From: Flavobacteriales bacterium UBA2426
Lineage (GTDB): Bacteria; Bacteroidota; Bacteroidia; Flavobacteriales_F; PHOS-HE28
Direction of reading: 5' to 3'
Assembly: GCA_002342985.1 (NCBI GenBank)
Contig: DDRC01000014.1
Location: 14,322 to 28,633, forward strand
DNA length: 14,312 nt
Made by a program: the position numbers and the translations under genes. The notes under the pieces were generated by a model, which saw nothing but the letters and a program-made list of their open reading frames with translations, was not told the DNA's origin and did no database searches. Below are positions 5,937 through 13,700 of this stretch, in pieces (position 1 is the first letter of the stretch; each line of letters starts with the position of its first letter).

Positions 5937-7841
5937 TCAGGACGCCTGTCTCAGGGCGCCGTGGTCGGGCTTGAAACGGAGACAGAACGTGAGTCGCGGG
6001 CCTGGCTGTGCACTAAGCTCCCCGTTGAGCTGGAGCGCCAGCGTGCGGAGGAGCTGCAGGCCGAACGACCCTTCGCGGAGCAGGTCATGGCTCTCCTTGG
6101 CCGCCGGGCCGTCATCGCAGTACCGGAGCTCGAACCAGCCGTCATCGGACCGGATGACGATATGGACCGATCCGTGCTCGCGCCCGTTGAACGCGTGCTT
6201 GATCGAGTTGGTGAGCAGCTCGTTCACCACCAGGCTCAGGGGCATGAGGTCCTGCGCATGCATGGTGAGGCGTTCGGCGTCGATGGCGACCGATACCCGG
6301 TCGTGCCGGCCGAAGGCCACGAGAATGTTCCGGGACAGCTCCTCGATGTGCTCCCGGACGGGGATGGCCGCCTCGTCGCCCAATCGGTAGATGGTGGTAT
6401 GCACGAGCGCCATGGCACGGAGCCGTCCCTGCGCATCGCGGAGCATGCGCTCCACTCGCTCGTCATGGGCCGTTCCGCATTGGATGTGCAGCAGGGCATC
6501 GATCACCTGGAGGTTGTTCTTCACACGGTGATGGATCTCACTGAGCACAATGTCCTGCCGCTCCTCGCGCATGAGCGCGTCAGCGAGCCGCATGTTCTGC
6601 CGCTGGAGGTCCATGTTCTTCGCATGGATCTCGTCCTTCTGCTTCTGGATGACGGCGCCCTTGAGGCGGATCCTCCGGGCTGACCGATAGGCCTGCCTGG
6701 CCATCAGGATCACGACCAGAAGGAGGACCAGCAACAATGCGGCCGAGGCGCTCAGGTAGCGGTTCGAGGCCCGCTGGTCATCCAAGAGGGCTTCCGTCCT
6801 CGCATTCCGGTCGCGCAGCTGGTGGTTATCGTCGTCGCGGGACTTCAGGTCGTACATCACCTGCATGCCGGCTAAAGAAAGGTCTCTGACCCTCTTCGCC
6901 TCCTGCTCCTGGAAGCCCTGCAGCCGCTCCAGGACCCCGTGGGCCTTGACCCAGTCCTTTTCAGCAACGGCCAGCTTGTGCTGCGCCCGCATGAGGTCAG
7001 CCGGTGCGTGCGCATCCCTGACCGAGGGCAGGAGCGCTTCGGCAGCGGCCAGATGCTGCGCTGCTGCCTTGAACTGGCGGGTGCCGGCTGAGGCCATCGC
7101 TTGACCCAGTGCATGACCGAAGCGATCCTCTGGTGTGCCTTCGGCATCGAACGACCGGCCGGCCACGGCCAAGTAGGGAAGAGCATCGCCATACCGGCCC
7201 TGCTCAATCAGTGCCCGGGCGATGATCGAGCGGGCCCTGGCATGTTCCATCGGCGCCAGCGCGGCGGTGCGCACCAGCACGCGTTCGCCGGTGCGGATGG
7301 TCTCATCATAGGCACCATGCTGAAGCAGGGCACGGAGCAGGAATACCTCCGCTTGCGCGATGGCGGCCTCATCCTTGGTCGGCAGCAGCATGGCCAGCGC
7401 CATACGCGCCTGCTCAACGGATTTTTCCGTACGGTGATTCGCCTGGTACGCCGTGGCCAGCGCCTGCAGGTCGGTGCTGATGCGCACGGGGTCACCGATG
7501 GCTCGCGACCTCTCCAGGGCCTCGAGCGTGGTGCTGAACTCTTCGGTGACCATTCCCAGGCTCTGCTGCACATTGCGGAGCGCGACCAGGGCCATGTGCT
7601 GCAACCCCGGGTCCTTCGTTCCCTCGGCCAGCCTCACGGCGTGCGCTGCATGGGCGAGTGCCGCGGTAGGATCCCCACTCATAGAGCGGTCCACCAACCG
7701 GCACAGGGCATGCACCCGCTCCTGTGCGGTGGCGTCGGAATCGATCAGGTACCGCAGGCTGTCGCCGGTCTGGGAGGCCTGGAGTCCCGGTGCCGCATGA
7801 ACCAGGAGTAGGAGGGCGATGAGGATGCGGCGGATGGGCAT
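5937..7841 (-). CDS. TPR-containing sensor histidine kinase, HisKA_2 type
   Basis: This 634-residue membrane kinase has, in order, a signal peptide or first membrane segment (about 4-22), an Ala-rich helical periplasmic region of TPR-like repeats (about 30-310), and a transmembrane helix YLSASAALLLVLLLVVILMA (362-381). A cytoplasmic coiled coil (about 390-430) follows. The dimerisation domain has the HisKA_2 signature SEIHHRVKNNLQVIDALL, with phosphoacceptor His437 or, more likely, His438. The ATPase domain has an N box NELLTNSIKHAF (540-551), G1 CDDGP (575-579) and G2 GSFGLQLL (591-598). The second glycine usual after G1 is absent. No receiver domain is fused and no response regulator lies beside it, so it is an orphan here. 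The signal is unknown; the TPR region suggests protein or peptide contacts. It is divergent from cutC. Confidence 0.93.
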   Translation of the reverse strand: MPIRRILIALLLLVHAAPGLQASQTGDSLRYLIDSDATAQERVHALCRLVDRSMSGDPTAALAHAAHAVRLAEGTKDPGLQHMALVALRNVQQSLGMVTEEFSTTLEALERSRAIGDPVRISTDLQALATAYQANHRTEKSVEQARMALAMLLPTKDEAAIAQAEVFLLRALLQHGAYDETIRTGERVLVRTAALAPMEHARARSIIARALIEQGRYGDALPYLAVAGRSFDAEGTPEDRFGHALGQAMASAGTRQFKAAAQHLAAAEALLPSVRDAHAPADLMRAQHKLAVAEKDWVKAHGVLERLQGFQEQEAKRVRDLSLAGMQVMYDLKSRDDDNHQLRDRNARTEALLDDQRASNRYLSASAALLLVLLLVVILMARQAYRSARRIRLKGAVIQKQKDEIHAKNMDLQRQNMRLADALMREERQDIVLSEIHHRVKNNLQVIDALLHIQCGTAHDERVERMLRDAQGRLRAMALVHTTIYRLGDEAAIPVREHIEELSRNILVAFGRHDRVSVAIDAERLTMHAQDLMPLSLVVNELLTNSIKHAFNGREHGSVHIVIRSDDGWFELRYCDDGPAAKESHDLLREGSFGLQLLRTLALQLNGELSAQPGPRLTFCLRFKPDHGALRQAS

Positions 7842-7890
7842 GGTTAGGGGAACCGTTGGTACGCGGCCCGTGCCATGGGGTTACGCCGGC

Positions 7891-7898
7891 TATGTTTG
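7891..7898 (+). promoter_or_regulatory. -7 element directly before cutC
   Basis: TATGTTTG matches TAnnTTTG exactly and ends four bases before the ATG at 7903. With the start point normally a few bases past this box, the transcript would start at or within one or two bases of the start codon. The -33 position has no TTTG, only GTG at 7870-7872. Confidence 0.5.
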
Positions 7899-7902
7899 GG
7901 GC

Positions 7903-8640
7903 ATGCGCGTATCCGTGGAGGTGTGCGTGGCGTCCTTGGCGGAAGCGAGGGCCGCCATCGCTGCTGGTGTGGACAGCATTGAGGCTTGCGCGTGGCTCGC
8001 CTGCGGGGGCGTAACGCCAAGCAGCGGATTCGTGGAGCGCGTTGGTGTGCTGAGGCCAAGGCGCCTCCGCGTGCTCTGCCGTCCAGGTCCCGGCGGTTTC
8101 CGCTACTCCCAAGAGGAGATCGACCTGGTCGCCAGCGATGCTCTCCTTCTTTCGGGATTTCAGGGCGTGACTGGCTTGGTGGCCGGTGGATTCAACCAAG
8201 AAGGCCATGTGCCGTGGTCTGCGTTCGGGGGGCTGCTTGGCAGCGGCAAGGAGGTCAGCTTTCACCGGGCGATCGACCATGCGCATGACATGCTGGCGGT
8301 CCTCGACGAATGCGTCGCGCATGGCGTGCACCGTGTGCTCACCAGTGGCGGCGAGACGCTTGCCATGGACGGTTCACGCATGATCAGGCGGATGGTGGTA
8401 CGCGCTGAGGGCCGGGCCGTGATCGCCGCAGCCGGGGGGGTCCATGCCGGCAATGTGGTGGAGCTGGTGGAGCGCACCGGAGTGACCGAGATTCATTTCG
8501 CAGCGCAGAAACCGCGTGCGGATAGGGCAGAGGGGGCATCCATGAGCTCGTCCAACGCCGGCATGGACTTTTCCACGGAACCGGACGAAGCCAAGATCGA
8601 GGGCGTGCTGAATGCACTGGTGAAGGCCGGTCTGCGATGA
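7903..8640 (+). CDS. cutC: CutC family protein (copper homeostasis protein CutC)
   Basis: This 245-residue TIM-barrel protein matches CutC throughout: VSVEVCVASL at the N-terminus, ACGGVTPSSG (33-42), CRPGPGGFRYS, SFHRAIDHAHD, VHRVLTSGG, AAGGVHAGNVVEL and TEIHFAA. The start at 7903 places the family's EVCV five residues in; the frame is open to 7819, but that extension overlaps the divergent kinase gene and has no family match. The biochemical role of CutC is unsettled. Human CUTC binds copper, whereas the copper phenotype of E. coli cutC was traced to the sRNA MicL encoded in its 3' end. Here the gene overlaps the beta-mannosidase start by four bases (ATGA), pointing to translational coupling and possibly a role in glycan metabolism. 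That last point is inference. Confidence 0.93.
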   Translation: MRVSVEVCVASLAEARAAIAAGVDSIEACAWLACGGVTPSSGFVERVGVLRPRRLRVLCRPGPGGFRYSQEEIDLVASDALLLSGFQGVTGLVAGGFNQEGHVPWSAFGGLLGSGKEVSFHRAIDHAHDMLAVLDECVAHGVHRVLTSGGETLAMDGSRMIRRMVVRAEGRAVIAAAGGVHAGNVVELVERTGVTEIHFAAQKPRADRAEGASMSSSNAGMDFSTEPDEAKIEGVLNALVKAGLR

Positions 8641-10610
8641 GACACTGGCTGTTGGCGGTGGGTTGCATGGGGGCTTGGTTCGCCGCTGCCCGCGCGCAGG
8701 AACGGTACTACCCGTTGAACGAGGGCTGGAGCTTCTGCCGAGCGGGCACGGAGCAATGGCGCAGCGCCGAAGTGCCGGGCGTGGTGCAGGCCGATCTGCT
8801 GCGGCATGGGCTCATCCCCGATTTCATGCAAGGCAGCAACATCGATAGCGTGCAATGGGTGGAGGGGGAGGACTGGATCTACCGGCGATTGCTCTTCGTG
8901 GCCGACACGCTGTTGCAGCATGAGCACCTCGACCTCGTCTTCAAGGGCCTCGACACCTTCGCCGAAGTCCATTTGAACGATTCGCTCATCGGCACTGCCG
9001 ACAACATGTTCCGCACGTGGGAGTGGGACATCCGTAAAGCGCTGCGCAAGGGCTGGAATGAGCTGAAGGTCGTCTTCCGCAGCCCGATCAAGCAAGGGGC
9101 GAAGCTGCGCGAGGCGTACGGCATACAGCTGCCGCACGATAGCGACCCGAGCGGCGTGAGCCCCTATATCCGCAAAGCGGCCTACCAGTTCGGCTGGGAC
9201 TTCTGCCCGCGGCTGGTTACGTCCGGGATCTGGAAGGGGGTGGAGCTGAGGGCGTGGAGCGGTGCTCGGATCGCCGGTGCAACGGTGCGCTGGAACGGTG
9301 ACCATGTGCGGTTCGTGCCTTGGATGGATGCCCGGCCCCGATCGCTGCGGCGGCTGAGGTGCGAGGTCCTGGTCGATGGGAGGCGTGTTGCGACCGCCAG
9401 GGCCGATAGGGCTTGGAAGCTGGCGGCTACGGTTCCGGTCACGGACCTTCCCGAGTGGTTCCCCGCGGGAATGGGCCCGCGCCCCGTGAAAGCGATGGTG
9501 ATCCGATTGATGGACGGCGGCAAGGAGCTATCGCGCTACCAGGCGCCCTTCGCCCGTGTCAGCCATGCCTTGGTGCAAGGCTCGGATTCCCTCGGCACCT
9601 CCTTCACTTTCGCAGTGAATGGCCGGCCCTATTTCGCCAAGGGCTGCAATCTCATACCGCCGCATCTGGTGCCATCGGCCATCACGGACAGCGCATGGAT
9701 CGCCCAGGTACGGCACATGCAGCGTGCCGGCATGAATATGGTGCGCATCTGGGCCGGCGGCATCTATCCGCCCGATGCCTTCTATTCAGCATGCGATACC
9801 GCGGGAATCGTGGTATGGCAGGATTTCATGCTGGCGAACCTGGTGCCGGCAGAAGGCGGTTTCCATCGAAACCTCCTGGATGAGGCCTGGGAGCAGGCGC
9901 ATCGGATCCAGCACCACCCCAGCGTGGCTCTGCTCTGCGGGAACAACGAGCTGCGCGTGGCCTGGCACCATTGGGGCTGGCAGGATCGCTACGGCCTGCA
10001 TGGCCCCGACTCGGCGCGTGTGATCCTGAGCAACGAGAAGCTCTGGCAGCAGGGCTTGGCAGGCATCGCCGAGAGCCTCGGTGCTGGGCGTTATGTGCCG
10101 ACCTCGCCATTGAGCAACTGGGGCAGCTCCATCGGCCTGAGGCACGGCGACCTCCACTACTGGGGCGTGTGGCACGGCGACAGCACCTTCTCCTCCTTCA
10201 AGAACAACGTAGGCCGTTTCGTGAGCGAGTGGGGGTTCCAGAGCTACCCGGACAGCGCGCTGCTGGCCAGGTACAACCACCCCGAAAGCCTTCACCTCGG
10301 ATCACCGGAGGTGAAGCGCCTTCAACGCAGCTATAAAACCGACCGGCCCATCTGGGAGGCCATCGAACTCGACTTGGGAGAGGATCGGCCCACCAACCTG
10401 GGCAGTTTCATCGAAGCGAGCCAGCGGGCACAGGCCAAGGCCTACCGCATGGCCATCGAGGCGCACATGGCCGCCCGGCCGAATTGCATGGGTACGCTCC
10501 TCTGGCAGTTGAACGATTGCTGGCCAGGCCCTAGCTGGAGCATCATCGACTTCGCGGGCCGTCCGAAGCCGGCCTACGAGGAGGTTAAGCAGCTGTTCGC
10601 CAGACCCTAA
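8637..10610 (+). CDS. Secreted GH2-family beta-mannosidase, short form
   Basis: This 657-residue enzyme should release terminal beta-linked mannose from N-glycan cores or mannans. A signal peptide covers about 1-20 (cut near ARA-Q). The GH2 sugar-binding jelly roll spans about 25-205, with DWIYRR, FKGLDTFAEVHLND and QFGWDFCPRLVTSGIWK. An Ig-like domain (about 206-310) and the TIM barrel follow. The likely acid/base is Glu438 in GNNE and the nucleophile Glu531 in FVSEWGFQS; RIWAGGIYPPDAFY and WQDFMLAN are family hallmarks. It stops just after LLWQLNDCWPGPSWSIIDF...PAYEEVKQL, the end of the barrel, so the C-terminal Ig-like domains of the usual 800-plus-residue enzymes are missing. No leftover of them is seen downstream. 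Its ATG overlaps the cutC TGA, so it is coupled to cutC. Confidence 0.95.
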   Translation: MRHWLLAVGCMGAWFAAARAQERYYPLNEGWSFCRAGTEQWRSAEVPGVVQADLLRHGLIPDFMQGSNIDSVQWVEGEDWIYRRLLFVADTLLQHEHLDLVFKGLDTFAEVHLNDSLIGTADNMFRTWEWDIRKALRKGWNELKVVFRSPIKQGAKLREAYGIQLPHDSDPSGVSPYIRKAAYQFGWDFCPRLVTSGIWKGVELRAWSGARIAGATVRWNGDHVRFVPWMDARPRSLRRLRCEVLVDGRRVATARADRAWKLAATVPVTDLPEWFPAGMGPRPVKAMVIRLMDGGKELSRYQAPFARVSHALVQGSDSLGTSFTFAVNGRPYFAKGCNLIPPHLVPSAITDSAWIAQVRHMQRAGMNMVRIWAGGIYPPDAFYSACDTAGIVVWQDFMLANLVPAEGGFHRNLLDEAWEQAHRIQHHPSVALLCGNNELRVAWHHWGWQDRYGLHGPDSARVILSNEKLWQQGLAGIAESLGAGRYVPTSPLSNWGSSIGLRHGDLHYWGVWHGDSTFSSFKNNVGRFVSEWGFQSYPDSALLARYNHPESLHLGSPEVKRLQRSYKTDRPIWEAIELDLGEDRPTNLGSFIEASQRAQAKAYRMAIEAHMAARPNCMGTLLWQLNDCWPGPSWSIIDFAGRPKPAYEEVKQLFARP

Positions 10611-10611
10611 T

Positions 10612-10657
10612 GCTGGCCGGCTGCCCTGCCGGCCGGTTGGCATGGCGCCCAGCCAAC
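10612..10657 (+). terminator. Two adjacent hairpins after the beta-mannosidase gene
   Basis: GGCCGGC (10615-10621) pairs with GCCGGCC (10628-10634) around a 6-base loop; wobble and GC pairs extend it to about ten pairs (10612-10637). A second, overlapping hairpin pairs GTTGGC (10636-10641) with GCCAAC (10652-10657). No T-run follows. They likely end the cutC-mannosidase transcript, but this is inferred from position. Confidence 0.5.
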
Positions 10658-10719
10658 AAGCAGTGCCTTGGCTCCGCAAGCCGCATTGGGGAAAGGGATG
10701 CTCAGCCGCGATAGAAAAC

Positions 10720-10727
10720 TACCTTCG
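10720..10727 (+). promoter_or_regulatory. Possible -7 element of the CUB-repeat protein gene
   Basis: TACCTTCG is one base from TAnnTTTG and lies 34 bases before the ATG at 10762, giving a leader of about 30 bases. There is no clear TTTG at the -33 distance, so support is moderate to weak. Confidence 0.4.
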
Positions 10728-10761
10728 TCCGCGAACCTCTCACTGACCAAACACCGAGACC

Positions 10762-13700
10762 ATGTCACGACTTGGACGATTGAATCGGGCCCTGATGGCC
10801 GCGGCATTCCTGCTACCGGGGCTTCCGGCGCTGGCGCAGGGTGATTGCCAGAACGATTTCCAGTATCCCACCGCTGCGGTCACCCCGGATGCCGGGGGGG
10901 CCATTACGACCATCTCCACCTGCAGCTTCGAGGAGGAGTACTCGCAGGTGACGGGCATCCAGACCGGAGCCACCTATCGCTTCCGGCTCAGCAGCCAGGG
11001 CTATATCACCGTGCGCCAAGGCACCTTCGATGGCCCCGTGGTGGCACAGGGCTTCGCCGTGGTGGATGTGCTGGCCGCCGATGCCGGTGACCTGTTCCCG
11101 CATTGGAACGTGGACGATGCGTGCAGCACCATGAGCGACTGCGTGGAGACCTCTGTCCAGTTCTTCGGCGATTGCGCGCCGGTGCTCGGCACTGCCACGC
11201 TCGTGGAGGATTGCGACCAGCAGCTCTTCTACGTGGACGTGGACGTGCTATCCCTGGGCGATGGCACCTCCGCCACCATCACCTACGATGTCTTCGGTAC
11301 CGTGAACTCGGTGTCAGGGGTGGGCCTCGGTGTCACCCAGATTGGTCCGTTCTTCTTCGGTGAGGAGGTGCTCGTGCTGCTCGAGCACGAGACGAATTCA
11401 GCCTGCAGCCAGGACCTCGGACTCATCCGGGAATCAGGCGCCTGCCCGGTCTTCATCTTCTGCGGGCAGCCCGCACAGGCCTTCTCGTATTGCTACGGCA
11501 ACGGTGAGACCAAGGTGTGGAACTACAGCTCACTGGGCGGCACCGGGTCGCTGGTGCTCGACTTCATCAGCGGCGACATCGAGGCCAGCTTCAACGACCA
11601 GCTCGTTATCTACGATGGTACCGACGACAGCGGCCCCATCCTGTTCGAGCATACCGGGCAGGGCAACACCGACCTCTCGAGCGTATTCGTGGCCTCCACC
11701 ACCGGGTCGATTCACATGCGCCTTACGTCCAGCGATTTCGGCTCCTGTGCCGATGGCAGTCAGACCTCCTGGGATTGGCAGGTGCAATGCCTCAACTGCC
11801 AGCTCCCGCAAGCGTCCATGGTGAATGTGGACGACTGCCTGAACAACCAGTTCACCGTGCCGGTGGACGTGCAGAGCACTGGTGATGGCTCCACCGTCAC
11901 CATCGCCTATGCGGTGAACGGCGGCCTGCCTGTGTTCCTGACGGGTGTGGGCACCGGAATCACCGAGCTCGGGCCCTTCACCATCAATGATGTGGTATCA
12001 GTCTTCGTCCAGCACGAATCCGACCCCGCCTGCAATATCGAACTGGGCACGGTGACCGATGGCGGCGACTGCCCCAACCTCATCGTATGCGGCGCCCAGC
12101 CCCTGGAGGAGACGTATTGCTACGTGGCCAACGATTTCCGCAGCTGGTCCTACCAGTCGGTGGGCAGCGGCACGCTCCGTCTCACCTTCAACCGCGGCAC
12201 CATCGAGAGCAACACCTTCGATGACCTGCGGATCTACGATGGCACCGACGCAACGGGTACGCTGGTCTTCGAGCACACGAACGCCACCTCCTACAACCTG
12301 GGGCCTGTGGGCAGCGCGGTGAACAATGCGCTCACCACCTACTACGCGGTGCAGGTGTATTCCGCTACGGGCACCCTTTACATGGAGATGAGCTCCGACG
12401 GCTCCGTGCAGTGCGGTGATCCCTTCCCGACGGAGACCTACGATTCCTGGGAGTGGGAGGTGGTTTGCCTTGACTGCACTATCCCCGCCGGTACGGTGAC
12501 CATCGTGGATGACTGCGCCAACAACCAGTTCAGCCTGGATGTGGACATCACCAGCACGGGTGATGCCGCCACCGCCACCATCGAGTACACGGTGAACGGC
12601 GGGCCGGTGCAGACCCAGACCGGAGCCGGGATCGGCATCACCACCATCGGCCCCTTCGCCTTCGATGATATCGTGAACGTGACGATCGCCCACGAGAGCA
12701 ACAGCCTATGCAATATCCCCAAGGGCGACTTCAGCGATACCGGCACCTGCCCCGAGCTGATCACCTGCGGCACGCCCATCGAGGTGAGCTATTGCTACGC
12801 CAACAACAACGATGTGCGCTGGTACTACCAGGGAACCGGCACCTTCCCGCTGGGCATCTTCTTCGACCAGGGAGCCGTCTTCGCTGGCGACCTCGTGCAG
12901 GTGTATGACGGCGGCGACATCACCGCCCCGCTCATCTATTCGGGGAACAACGGCGGCGATGTCACGGGGCTGTTCTTCTTCACCACGAACCCCGAGCATC
13001 GGATGACGGTGCGGATCCTGGCCAACGGGTTCACGGATTGCGCCACCAGCGCCAGTCAGGTCCCGGTGCAGTGGACGGTGGATTGCCTGGATTGCGTGCC
13101 CCCCACCGCCACCTTCAGCATCGTGCAGGACTGCGAGCAGTTCCAGTACTTCGTCGACGTGAACGTGACGGACCTGGGCAGCGACCCGGAGGTGGAGATC
13201 ACGAACACGGCCGGTGTGGCCTCCACCAGCATCACTGCCACCGGCACCTACCAGATCGGGCCCTTCGTTTCGGGAACCCAGGTGGAACTGACGCTGGTGA
13301 ACGACGCCAATAACCTCTGCAACATCTATTCGGGCACCTTGGTGAACCCGCTATGCCCGACTATCCTCTGCGGAGGCACCCCGTTGGTGGAGACCTACTG
13401 CTACGACAACCTCGAGGACCGGGCATGGGCCTGGGAGGCCCCCACTCCGGGCGCCACGCTGAACCTCCAGTTCACGCGCGGCACCATCGAGAGCAACACA
13501 TGGGACGACCTCACGATCTACGACGGCCCTGATGCCAGCGGCCCGATCCTCTTCTCGCACAGCAACGCCAGCACCTACAACCTGGGGGCCGCCGGCAGCG
13601 CAGTGAACAGCGCCGCTTCGCCCTACTACGCGGTGAACGTCACCAGCACCACGGGCAACATCTACATGGTGCTCACCACGGACGGCTCGGTCTCCTGCGT

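Noticed and set aside
5871..6683. Long plus-strand open frame of 270 codons
   Set aside because: It is antisense to the kinase ATPase domain, whose motifs are all present on the minus strand. The frame has a composition expected of a GC-rich shadow.
7819..7902. Longer cutC start at 7819
   Set aside because: The added 28 residues overlap the start of the divergent kinase gene and have no counterpart in the CutC family, which begins a few residues before EVCV.
8493..9305. Long minus-strand open frame of 270 codons
   Set aside because: It is the antisense shadow of the end of cutC and the start of the beta-mannosidase, both clearly real.
10611..10761. Frameshifted remainder of the beta-mannosidase
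   Set aside because: None of the three plus frames here continues GH2-like sequence, and only 151 bases separate it from the next gene.
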